Below are positions 1 to 6,217 of a stretch of DNA of 9,186 nt, piece by piece (the first letter of the stretch is position 1; each line of letters begins with the position of its first letter). The stretch is from assembly GCA_002402315.1 (NCBI GenBank), contig DHFP01000148.1:5444-14629 (forward strand), in the 5' to 3' direction. This DNA comes from Clostridiales bacterium UBA4821. Its GTDB lineage: Bacteria > Bacillota > Clostridia > Acetivibrionales > UBA4821. The translations under genes were made by a program, and so were the position numbers. The notes below the pieces were generated by a model that saw nothing but the letters and a program-made list of their open reading frames with translations, was not told the DNA's origin and searched no databases.

Positions 1-17
1 AAAGAACCGTCCCTGAC
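1..17 (-). repeat. Short dispersed repeat, copy 1 (GGGACGGTTCTT core)
   Basis: Read on the minus strand, this edge has GTCA followed by GGGACGGTTCTTT. Twelve bases (2-13) match, in inverted orientation, bases 9172-9183 at the other end of the window. From memory, GGGGACGGTTCTnTTGTC-like strings recur between genes in clostridial and related genomes, sometimes near REP-associated (Y1-type) transposases; that link is recalled, not shown here. The element runs off the window, so its full length is unknown. It begins only a few bases after the stop codon of the ACT-domain gene. Confidence 0.5.
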
Positions 18-21
18 TTTA

Positions 22-492
22 CTATAACTTGAATTCTTTCGTTATGGCTTCAATTGCTTTTTGTTCATCTTTGCCCGAAACCAAATAGGATATATCTATC
101 TCGGAGGTAGTTACAAGCTTTATGTCAATATCATTACTTGCAAGAATGGTAAACAAGTTGGCTGCAACCCCCGGGATATTTCTCATTCCTTCACCAAAGA
201 CGGATACCTTAGTGTTATTTGAGTCTACATCTAACCTTAATTGAGGAATGTCTTTTTTAAACTTGGCTAAGGTGGCTATAGCTTTGGACAGATCCTTTGA
301 AGGTATACTAAATGAAATATTAACTACTCCACTGTATGATGGTGATTGGGCAATCATATCAACATTTATTTCATGCTTTGCAATTGAACTAAAAATTTCA
401 GATACTGTTCTGATATCATTTGGTATCTTATCCAGAGTTATTAGAGCAACATCACTAATCACGGTGTAGCCCGTTACAACATTCTCTATCAA
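22..492 (-). CDS. Stand-alone tandem ACT-domain protein, aspartokinase regulatory-domain type
   Basis: A protein of about 156-159 aa made of two ACT domains and nothing else (numbering from the GTG at 501). ACT1 spans about residues 14-80, with NVDMIAQS and ISFSIPSKDLSKA; ACT2 spans about 95-159, with KVSVFGEGMRNIPGVAANLF and TSEIDIS. These strings closely resemble the C-terminal regulatory half of aspartokinase, where they bind lysine or threonine and form the subunit interface. The kinase domain is absent. The size is near that of the free beta subunit made from lysC in Bacillus. ACT1 has PNDIRTV where aspartokinases usually have a DxPG-type loop, so its ligand may differ. It is the last gene of the asd-dapA-dapB operon, suggesting a regulator of lysine-pathway flux, perhaps partnering an aspartokinase encoded elsewhere. 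Start: GTG at 501 lies 1 base after the dapB stop without a good ribosome site, whereas GAGGTGA is well placed for TTG at 492, which I prefer. The family call is firm; the role is inferred. Confidence 0.85.
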   Translation of the reverse strand: MIENVVTGYTVISDVALITLDKIPNDIRTVSEIFSSIAKHEINVDMIAQSPSYSGVVNISFSIPSKDLSKAIATLAKFKKDIPQLRLDVDSNNTKVSVFGEGMRNIPGVAANLFTILASNDIDIKLVTTSEIDISYLVSGKDEQKAIEAITKEFKL

Positions 493-502
493 TCTTTTCA
501 CC

Positions 503-1261
503 TCACTTATTGGAAATTAAAGTCTTCATATTATATAACCCAGGTTGTTTTCCAATAATATATTTTGCAGCTTTTATTGCTCCCATGCCAAATATATTTC
601 TGGACATAGCTATATGATTAATCTCAATTATCTCATCAATTCCTGCAAAAACCACAGAATGTTCACCCACAATGGTACCTCCCCTTAAGGAGTGTATACC
701 GATCTCATTTTTAGCCCTTCTTTTACGTTTGGAAGCTCTCTCGTAAACATATTCACCATTATTATACACTACTGAATTTATAGTATCAGCAAGCATTAAA
801 GCAGTCCCGCTTGGAGCATCTATCTTCTGGTTGTGATGCTTTTCAATTATTTCAATATCAAAAGCATCTTGAAGGACCTTCGCGGCTTTTTCAATCAGGT
901 CTATAAACAGGTTAATCCCTAATGACATATTTGCCGAATGGAAAACAGGTATTACTTTCGATACCTTGGTGATTTTATTCATATGTATTTGTGACAGGCC
1001 GGTTGTAGCTAGAACAAGAGGTACTTTTTTAACAGTGCAGTATTCCAGCAGCGGTTCCAAAGCATCAGGATGTGAAAAATCAATGGTAACATCGCCTTTC
1101 TCTATACAGTCCCCAGGCCTTGCGTATACCGGGTATGTATTTTGTTGAATACCGCTTTTATCAAAGCCGGCCACAACACACATATCGGGTTCTTTTTCTA
1201 TCAGGCTGGATATTACCTGACCCATCTTACCATTACAGCCGCTGATTATAATATTTATCAT
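503..1261 (-). CDS. dapB: 4-hydroxy-tetrahydrodipicolinate reductase
   Basis: Cytoplasmic NAD(P)H-dependent reductase that converts the DapA product to tetrahydrodipicolinate, the second step of the lysine/diaminopimelate branch. With the start at 1261 it has 252 aa, slightly shorter than the E. coli enzyme. The N-terminal Rossmann fold carries GCNGKMG (residues 8-14). The signature EKHHNQKIDAPSGTA (140-154) supplies the expected catalytic His142 and Lys146. The later RGGTIVGEH segment (193-201) is also typical of the family. An in-frame ATG at 1270 would add MKQ, but the AAAGGA ribosome site (1270-1275) overlaps that codon and sits 8 bases before the ATG at 1261; MINIIISGCNGKMG is also a standard DapB beginning. 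It follows dapA after an unusually long 150-base gap that holds a hairpin element, and is followed at once by the ACT gene. Confidence 0.97.
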   Translation of the reverse strand: MINIIISGCNGKMGQVISSLIEKEPDMCVVAGFDKSGIQQNTYPVYARPGDCIEKGDVTIDFSHPDALEPLLEYCTVKKVPLVLATTGLSQIHMNKITKVSKVIPVFHSANMSLGINLFIDLIEKAAKVLQDAFDIEIIEKHHNQKIDAPSGTALMLADTINSVVYNNGEYVYERASKRKRRAKNEIGIHSLRGGTIVGEHSVVFAGIDEIIEINHIAMSRNIFGMGAIKAAKYIIGKQPGLYNMKTLISNK

Positions 1262-1281
1262 TTGCTTCATCCTTTCTGCCC

Positions 1282-1401
1282 AAAATTGTGATAAGCTTCG
1301 TATTGCTGTGTTGCTTCAGCCGTCTCGGTACTCACATATTTAGATATATGCTCCGTTCCTCGACGCCTTCGCGCCTTGCATTACTCGCTTCTGACAATTT
1401 T
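1282..1401. repeat. Imperfect hairpin intergenic element, copy 1 (between dapA and dapB)
   Basis: About 120 bases forming an imperfect inverted repeat. The outer arms are 1282-1296 and 1387-1401 (13 of 15 positions complementary), an inner partial stem pairs GCCGTC near 1319-1324 with GACGCC near 1362-1367, and the tip is CATAT (1335-1339) with ATATG (1346-1350). Between outer arm and tip the two sides are mostly not complementary: the left contains CTTCGT...TTCAGC and the right CTTCGCGCCTTGCATTAC...TCGCTT. The same layout with related core words occurs at 8714-8874. There is no clear U-run after the hairpin in either direction, so it does not look like a simple terminator. It is transcribed inside the asd-dapA-dapB operon and could affect message stability or processing. 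Confidence 0.6.
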
Positions 1402-1411
1402 TTGTCTTAAG

Positions 1412-2299
1412 TTAAACCTCAAATCCATACTTCCTCAAGGAATTCCTGAGGATTTCTGCATTTTTTTCAGACATATCTGTAAGAGGTAATCTGCATTTAC
1501 CAACTTCGAAGCCCAGCATATTGAGTGCTTCTTTTACAGGTATAGGATTTACTTCTATAAATAACGACTTTACAAGATCCATCATCTTTAGCTGTAAATC
1601 CATACTACCTTTAACGTCGCCTTCTAAATACTTAACTACCATATCATGGGTGTCTCTGGGAGCTATGTTGGCGATTACCGAAATTACCCCTTTTCCACCG
1701 AGAGAGAGAAGAGGAACCACTTGGTCATCGTTACCGGAATATATATACATGTCATCTCCACAAAGCGCAGCCATTTCTGCAATTTGACTTATATTTCCGC
1801 TTGCTTCTTTTATGGCAACTATGTTTTCCACCTCAGATAAGGTTTTTAGTGTTTCAGGAAGTATATTTAGCCCTGTTCTTGATGGAACATTATAAAGTAT
1901 CATAGGAATTTTAACATTCTTTGCTACAAGTGAATAGTGTTCAATTAAACCTCTTTGTGTTGTTTTATTATAGTATGGTGTTACCAGCAAGAGTCCATCT
2001 GCACCAGTATCTTCGGCATATTTGGATAGCTCTATGCAATACCTGGTGTCATTGCTTCCCGTCCCAGCAATAACCGGTATTCTACCTGCAACTTTATCAA
2101 CAGTATATTTTACAGCAGCTTTATGTTCTTCATCACTCATAGTAGATGATTCGCCTGTAGTACCACAAATTATTATTGCATCTGTTTTTTCTTTTATCTG
2201 AAACTCAATAAGTTCTCCAAGTTTCGTAAAATTAATGCCATCTTCTGTAAAAGGTGTAACAATAGCAACACCTGATCCGGCAAACAATAACTTTTTCAT
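1412..2299 (-). CDS. dapA: 4-hydroxy-tetrahydrodipicolinate synthase
   Basis: Cytoplasmic class I aldolase-type enzyme of the TIM-barrel DHDPS/NAL family, condensing pyruvate with aspartate semialdehyde in the first committed lysine/DAP step. It has 295 aa, normal for the family. Visible motifs: GTTGES (46-51), TPYYN (107-111), YNVPSRTG (136-143) with catalytic Tyr136 and carboxylate-binding Arg141, and IKEASGN (163-169) with Schiff-base Lys164. By hand alignment to E. coli DapA, the lysine-site residues His53 and Glu84 correspond to Asp56 and Tyr87, while His56 and Asn80 are kept as His59 and Asn83. This resembles Gram-positive enzymes that are poorly inhibited by lysine. The frame extends upstream to 2347, but that would overlap asd; the ATG at 2299 has GTGGGGTG in front and begins MKKLLFAGSGVAIVTPF, a typical family start. 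It lies 14 bases after asd, so the two are co-transcribed. Confidence 0.98.
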   Translation of the reverse strand: MKKLLFAGSGVAIVTPFTEDGINFTKLGELIEFQIKEKTDAIIICGTTGESSTMSDEEHKAAVKYTVDKVAGRIPVIAGTGSNDTRYCIELSKYAEDTGADGLLLVTPYYNKTTQRGLIEHYSLVAKNVKIPMILYNVPSRTGLNILPETLKTLSEVENIVAIKEASGNISQIAEMAALCGDDMYIYSGNDDQVVPLLSLGGKGVISVIANIAPRDTHDMVVKYLEGDVKGSMDLQLKMMDLVKSLFIEVNPIPVKEALNMLGFEVGKCRLPLTDMSEKNAEILRNSLRKYGFEV

Positions 2300-2313
2300 A
2301 TATACACCCCACT

Positions 2314-3336
2314 TTAATATTTGTTTGGAAGCTGACCGCTTTCCCACATTTTTATAAGTTCCTGGGCAATTTGCACTGCATTTGTTGCAGCGCCTTTCCG
2401 AATGTTATCGGCTACTACCCAAAGGTTTACGCCACTATCAAGGCTTTCGTCCCTTCGTACCCTGCCAACGTATACCTCGTCTTTACCGGAAACGTTCACC
2501 GGCATAGGGTAAAGGTTGGCTGCAGTATCATCCTGGACAATAATCCCAGGTGCCTGGGCTAAAGTATTTTTTAATTCTTCAAGGTCAAAAGGTTTCTCGA
2601 ATTCCACATTAATAGATTCACTATGACTGTTGAATACAGGAACTCTTACAGTGGTAGCTGTTATTTTAAGATTTTGATCCCCAAGTATTTTTTTAGTTTC
2701 ATTTACCATTTTCATTTCTTCTTTAGTATAACCATTTTTTTCAAATACATCAATGTGTGGTAGAACATTATCTGCAATTGGATGAGGAAATTTTTTTGGA
2801 GGTTCACCTTTCAAACCATTTTCAAGATCCTGATTACCCTGCATTCCAGCTCCGGATACAGCTTGGTAGGTTGAATAAACTATTCTCTTAATAGTATATT
2901 TATCATGCAGTGGTTTTAGTGCAACAACAGCCTGGATGGTAGAGCAATTGGGGTTGGCAATTATACCTCTATGTTTCAGTATGTCTTTAGGATTAACTTC
3001 GGGAACCACAAGAGGAACTTCCGGGTCCATCCTCCAGGCGCTGCTATTATCAATAACTACACATCCTTTTGAAGCAGCAATAGGTGAAAATTTCAAACTG
3101 GTACTTCCTCCTGCAGAGAAGAGAGCAATGTCTATAACGCCATCATCAAGAGAGTTTTCGGTCAGTTCCATTACTTTATATTCTTTACCCATGAAAGATA
3201 AGGCTGTTCCTGCACTTCTTGCAGAGGAGAATAAATGATAATTTTCAACAGGCAGGTTTCTTTCTTCAAGGACTTTTAGAAATGTCCGCCCCACCATACC
3301 GGTAGCACCAACAATTGCTAGATTGATTCGTCTCAT
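2314..3336 (-). CDS. asd: Aspartate-semialdehyde dehydrogenase
   Basis: NADP-dependent enzyme reducing L-4-aspartyl phosphate to L-aspartate 4-semialdehyde, the branch point to lysine/DAP and to threonine/methionine. It has 340 aa, standard length. The nucleotide-binding loop GATGMVG is at residues 10-16. The active site is seen as NPNCSTIQ with catalytic Cys131, YQAVSGAG with Gln158, and RVPVFNSHSES with Arg231 and His238. The frame opens at a GTG at 3354, but the AAGGGAG ribosome site lies inside that extension and points to the ATG at 3336, giving MRRINLAIVGATGMVG, as in other family members. It is the first gene of the operon and sits behind a lysine riboswitch, which ties its expression to the lysine supply. 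Confidence 0.98.
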   Translation of the reverse strand: MRRINLAIVGATGMVGRTFLKVLEERNLPVENYHLFSSARSAGTALSFMGKEYKVMELTENSLDDGVIDIALFSAGGSTSLKFSPIAASKGCVVIDNSSAWRMDPEVPLVVPEVNPKDILKHRGIIANPNCSTIQAVVALKPLHDKYTIKRIVYSTYQAVSGAGMQGNQDLENGLKGEPPKKFPHPIADNVLPHIDVFEKNGYTKEEMKMVNETKKILGDQNLKITATTVRVPVFNSHSESINVEFEKPFDLEELKNTLAQAPGIIVQDDTAANLYPMPVNVSGKDEVYVGRVRRDESLDSGVNLWVVADNIRKGAATNAVQIAQELIKMWESGQLPNKY

Positions 3337-3400
3337 GATACTATCTCCCTTCACAATCTATAAATATAATATGCTGTAATTAGCTTCGTGTGCCAGTTAA

Positions 3401-3432
3401 AATATATAAAAAGCCGGCCTAATGGACCAGCT
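3401..3432 (-). terminator. Riboswitch-controlled intrinsic terminator before asd
   Basis: On the minus strand, AGCTGG pairs with CCGGCT (one G-T pair), and an inner CC/GG pair across a bulged T closes an ATTA loop. The stem is followed by TTTTTATATATTTT. It lies between the lysine aptamer and asd. Its 5' arm overlaps GCTATTTA (3430-3437 on the plus strand), which can instead pair with the 3' strand of aptamer helix P1, so it has the expected layout of a ligand-controlled expression platform. Confidence 0.85.
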
Positions 3433-3498
3433 ATTTAGGGTCACAGCAAGACAAGACCTTATGCAAGCCTTGTTGCAACCTTATTTACACTAGATAGC
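3430..3498 (-). promoter_or_regulatory. Predicted antiterminator pairing of the lysine riboswitch
   Basis: The 3' strand of aptamer helix P1 (3491-3498; RNA reads GCUAUCUA) can pair with the segment at 3430-3437 (RNA reads UAAAUAGC) at 7 of 8 positions. That second segment contains the first bases of the terminator 5' arm. When lysine holds P1 closed, the terminator can form; without lysine, this alternative pairing would disrupt it and allow transcription into asd. Between the two segments, ACAAGGC and GTCTTGT can form a helper hairpin that brings them together. The pairing was found by eye; no folding energy was computed. Confidence 0.6.
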
Positions 3499-3657
3499 GC
3501 TCCACCGTAATACGATGACAGTTATGATGCTCTTAACGTCATAACCAGAATATAAGTAGTTGGGTACTTAGTCCTTCGGCACTTTTACCTTTCCTCAGAT
3601 TTCAACGAATCCCAAGCTTCTCAAAATGAGTACTTTTTAAAAGTGCACCTCTATCAT
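3491..3657 (-). ncRNA. Lysine riboswitch (L box) aptamer
   Basis: Read on the minus strand, the leader has conserved landmarks of the L-box aptamer in the right order: GATAGAGGTGC at its start, AAGTACTCA, GAGGAAAGG, GTGCCGAAGG, CTGG, CTGTCAT, and GGTGGAGCGCTATC at the end. Helix P1 is closed by GATAG (3651-3655) with CTATC (3493-3497). In this family the five-helix junction binds free lysine and generally switches genes of lysine synthesis or transport off. Its position directly before asd-dapA-dapB agrees with that role, and a terminator follows. Confidence 0.96.
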
Positions 3658-3688
3658 AAATATTTACTTATAAGTTACTATTTAGTTC

Positions 3689-3717
3689 ATAATACCACTT
3701 AGCAAATAGAATGTCAA
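3689..3717 (-). promoter_or_regulatory. Promoter of the asd-dapA-dapB-ACT operon
   Basis: On the minus strand, a perfect TTGACA (-35; 3712-3717) is followed after exactly 17 bases by TATTAT (-10; 3689-3694), an almost consensus housekeeping-sigma promoter. The expected start of transcription is near 3682, so the lysine aptamer begins about 25 bases into the transcript. The -35 box contains the TGA stop codon of ackA, so the two operons are packed without a spacer. Confidence 0.85.
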
Positions 3718-4946
3718 ACCTTTAGAGAAGTACCGGATGATATTACCTGTAAAGTATCCTTAGCTATCATTAACTCTTCATTTGTATGAATTACGAAAGT
3801 CCTTACTTTTGTTCCCTCAGATGTGATTTCGATTTCTTTATGTTCGAGGCCTCTCTCTACAGCAACCTTATTTTTCTGATCATCTATTTTTATACCCACA
3901 TAATCAAGGTTTTCCAGGCTTGTTTTACGGACACGCCAGTCATGCTCACCTATACCGGCAGTAAAGATAAGAACATCCAACCCGTTTAATGCGGCTATAT
4001 ATTCTCCTATATATTTTTTTACCCTGTAGCAGAAAATTTCGAGTGCAAGTTCAGCACGTTCATTTTGTTGGTAGACTGCTTTTTCGATATCCCTAAAATC
4101 ACTGCTGATGCCGGAGATGCCTAAAAGGCCGGACTTTTTATTTAAGAAATCTCCAATTTCCTGGGCATCCATTTTTTCTTTTTCCATTAGGAATGTTATT
4201 ATAGCAGGGTCTACAGTTCCGCTTCTGGTACCCATTACCAGACCTTCCAAAGGAGTAAAGCCCATTGTAGTATCGATTGAGTTTCCCCCATCAATGGCGC
4301 AAATGCTCGCGCCATTCCCTAAATGGCAGCTAATTATTTTAAGCTCATCTATAGGTTTTCCAATAATTTCTGACGCCCGGTGAGCTACGTATTTATGAGA
4401 AGTTCCATGAAAACCATATTTTCTTATACCATATTTTTCATACATTTCATAAGGAATAGCATACAGGTAGGAATATGGAGGCATAGTTTGGTGAAATGCC
4501 GTATCAAATACTGCCACCATTGGGATGCTTGGAAGAAGTTTCTGACATGCCTCTATTCCTATAATGTTAGGAGGGTTGTGAAGGGGCGCAAGTTCTATAC
4601 ATGATCTTATTGCTTGAAGAACATCTTCATCAATTAATACAGAACTCTGAAAATGTTCACCACCGTGAACTACCCTGTGGCCAACAGCTGCGATTTCAGA
4701 CATTGAACTGATAACTCCGCGGTCAGGATGAGTAAGGGATTCAATTACCATTTGGATGGCTGAAGTATGGTCCGGTATAGTTTGAAATACTGTTAATTCA
4801 TCATTGTTATGTGTTTTCCATTTCACACATGAACCTTCCAGTCCTATTCTTTCACATATTCCTTGAGAGAGGACTTTTTCATCAATCATATCTATTAACT
4901 GGTACTTTAACGAAGAACTACCTGAATTTATTACAAGTATATTCAC
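3714..4946 (-). CDS. ackA: Acetate kinase
   Basis: Cytoplasmic acetate/propionate kinase of the ASKHA fold: acetyl phosphate + ADP to acetate + ATP, the energy-yielding last step of acetate fermentation (reversible). It has 410 aa, about ten more than usual, with a slightly extended C-terminus. Key motifs: NSGSSSLK (7-14) with Asn7, GHRVVHGGE (89-97) with Arg91, FDTAFHQTMP (147-156) with Asp148, GFHGTSH (178-184) with His180, GTRSGTVDP (239-247) with Arg241, TAGIGE (329-334) and TNEE (388-391). The start is GTG at 4946, with AAGGAGAG a suitable distance upstream. It follows pta by 13 bases, the usual pta-ackA pair. No terminator is visible at its 3' end; the lysine promoter and riboswitch follow at once. 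Confidence 0.98.
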   Translation of the reverse strand: MNILVINSGSSSLKYQLIDMIDEKVLSQGICERIGLEGSCVKWKTHNNDELTVFQTIPDHTSAIQMVIESLTHPDRGVISSMSEIAAVGHRVVHGGEHFQSSVLIDEDVLQAIRSCIELAPLHNPPNIIGIEACQKLLPSIPMVAVFDTAFHQTMPPYSYLYAIPYEMYEKYGIRKYGFHGTSHKYVAHRASEIIGKPIDELKIISCHLGNGASICAIDGGNSIDTTMGFTPLEGLVMGTRSGTVDPAIITFLMEKEKMDAQEIGDFLNKKSGLLGISGISSDFRDIEKAVYQQNERAELALEIFCYRVKKYIGEYIAALNGLDVLIFTAGIGEHDWRVRKTSLENLDYVGIKIDDQKNKVAVERGLEHKEIEITSEGTKVRTFVIHTNEELMIAKDTLQVISSGTSLKV

Positions 4947-4959
4947 AAATAATCTCTCC

Positions 4960-5958
4960 TTAAGTTTTTATAGATTGTGCCTGGACGGATGTTATTGCAG
5001 CAACTCCGACTATATCTTCAGCTTTGCAGCCTCTTGACAAGTCATTTACCGGTTTTGCAAGTCCCTGGGTTATTGGACCATATGCTTCGGCTTTAGCAAG
5101 TCTTTCGGTAAGCTTATAACCAATATTTCCCGCATTTAAGTCCGGGAAGATTAATATATTGGCGCTGCCGGCAATTTTGCTTCCTGGTGCCTTTAACTTT
5201 GCTACACTAGTAACAAGAGCAGCATCAACCTGCATTTCACCTTCAATTAATATATCAGGTGCCTTTTGCCTGGCAAGTTCCAGCGCCTTCACCACCTTTT
5301 CCGTCAATTCGCTTTTGGCACTTCCATATGTAGAGTAAGAAAGCATAGCCACTCTTGGGGTTATGCCAAGCAAATTGTTTAGAGTATATGCGGAGGAAAC
5401 AGCAATATCAGCCAGCTGTTCCGGATTCGGATTTTCGTTCAGACCGCAGTCAGCAAACATCAATAGGCCGTTTCCTCCATATTGGCTATCTGGCATAATC
5501 ATGATGAAAAACGACGAAACAAGTTTTACTCCCGGAGCTGTTTTGATTATTTGAAGAGCAGGTCTTAAAGTATCTGCAGTGGAGTGAATAGCTCCGGAGA
5601 CCAGACCATCGGCATCGTTCTGTTTAACCATCATTGTACCAAAGAATACAGGATCTCTTAATAAATCTTTTGCTTGTTCGAGGGTGAGTCCTTTAGATTT
5701 TCTTAATTCAACAAACGTCTCAGCATAAGCATTAAACTTTTCAGATGCTGACGGGTCGACAAATGCAGCGCCGGATATATCCAGGCCGGCTGCTGACCTT
5801 AGTATTTCATCTTTGTTACCAATCAGAATGATATCCGCAATGCCTTCATCAAGTATCATCCTTGCAGCTTTTGTAACTCTAGGGTCTGAGCCTTCAGGTA
5901 AAACGATTCTTTTTCTATCCGATTTTGCTCTTTGTTTAATAGTTTCTATAAAATTCAT
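4960..5958 (-). CDS. pta: Phosphate acetyltransferase
   Basis: Cytoplasmic enzyme exchanging CoA for phosphate on acetyl-CoA to give acetyl phosphate, the substrate of AckA. It has 332 aa, the short single-domain PTA_PTB form typical of Firmicutes, without the N-terminal regulatory domains of the enterobacterial enzyme. Typical segments are RKRIVLPEGSDPR (15-27), GAIHSTADTLRPALQII (122-138), FADCGLNENPNPEQLADIA (168-186) and GPITQGLAKPVNDLSRG (294-310), the last two being strong family signatures. The start is ATG at 5958, with GAGGGGAT before it. It is the first gene of the pta-ackA operon, and a promoter can be placed about 70 bases upstream. Confidence 0.98.
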   Translation of the reverse strand: MNFIETIKQRAKSDRKRIVLPEGSDPRVTKAARMILDEGIADIILIGNKDEILRSAAGLDISGAAFVDPSASEKFNAYAETFVELRKSKGLTLEQAKDLLRDPVFFGTMMVKQNDADGLVSGAIHSTADTLRPALQIIKTAPGVKLVSSFFIMIMPDSQYGGNGLLMFADCGLNENPNPEQLADIAVSSAYTLNNLLGITPRVAMLSYSTYGSAKSELTEKVVKALELARQKAPDILIEGEMQVDAALVTSVAKLKAPGSKIAGSANILIFPDLNAGNIGYKLTERLAKAEAYGPITQGLAKPVNDLSRGCKAEDIVGVAAITSVQAQSIKT

Positions 5959-6026
5959 ATTAAAATCCCCTCATTATTTTATCTTGGAAGATATTGTTGA
6001 ATTATCCTCAATCTCTACAATATATA

Positions 6027-6056
6027 ATTATATAATAATATATTTTGTCTATACAA
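6027..6056 (-). promoter_or_regulatory. Candidate promoter of pta-ackA
   Basis: On the minus strand, TTGTAT (-35; 6051-6056) and a perfect TATAAT (-10; 6027-6032) are 18 bases apart. The transcript would start near 6020, with a leader of about 60 bases before the pta start. The surrounding sequence is almost pure A/T, so chance matches are likely and other registers are possible. Confidence 0.55.
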
Positions 6057-6130
6057 TAGGGTCCTATACTTTTTACGGCAATTTAATGTGAATACCTTAG
6101 TTTGTTTTCCTTTAATAAAGCATTGATTTA

Positions 6131-6139
6131 TGATATAGT
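6131..6139 (+). promoter_or_regulatory. Candidate extended -10 promoter of the translocase gene
   Basis: TGATATAGT has the TGn extension in front of a TATAGT -10 hexamer, placed about 80 bases before the GTG start at 6218. No good -35 box is visible at the right distance, which is tolerated in extended -10 promoters. This is a weak prediction. Confidence 0.35.
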
Positions 6140-6203
6140 TAATAAAAAAGTGATGGCAAGTGAGTGTTTTGGGAATTCGATATTCTGTATTCCTTAATGT
6201 ATC

Positions 6204-6209
6204 AGGAGG
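6204..6209 (+). promoter_or_regulatory. Ribosome binding site that decides the translocase start
   Basis: A perfect AGGAGG lies 8 bases before GTG at 6218. It supports that GTG over the in-frame ATG at 6164, which has no comparable site and would add 18 residues unlike the family. Confidence 0.85.
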
Positions 6210-6217
6210 CTAATGTT

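Larger units (their letters stand above)
5959..6217. other. Divergent intergenic region between pta and the ftsK/spoIIIE gene
   Basis: A 259-base AT-rich stretch between two genes that point away from each other. It holds a candidate pta promoter on the minus strand and a candidate translocase promoter on the plus strand, each listed separately. I see no further gene, no terminator and no convincing operator palindrome. Confidence 0.7.

Noticed and set aside
1282..1401. Hairpin between dapA and dapB as an intrinsic terminator
   Set aside because: The stem is imperfect and lacks a U-run after it in the direction of transcription; dapB also has no obvious promoter of its own.
2300..2347. Upstream start at 2347 for dapA
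   Set aside because: It would overlap the end of asd and add 16 residues not seen in DapA; the ATG at 2299 has a suitable ribosome site.
3337..3400. Secondary promoter between the riboswitch terminator and asd
   Set aside because: A TATTAT is present, but the -35 match at proper spacing (TGGCAC) is poor, and a constitutive promoter there would bypass the riboswitch.
6164..6217. ATG at 6164 as the start of the translocase
   Set aside because: There is no ribosome site before it, and the AGGAGG at 6204-6209 fits GTG 6218 exactly; the extra 18 residues are not family-like.
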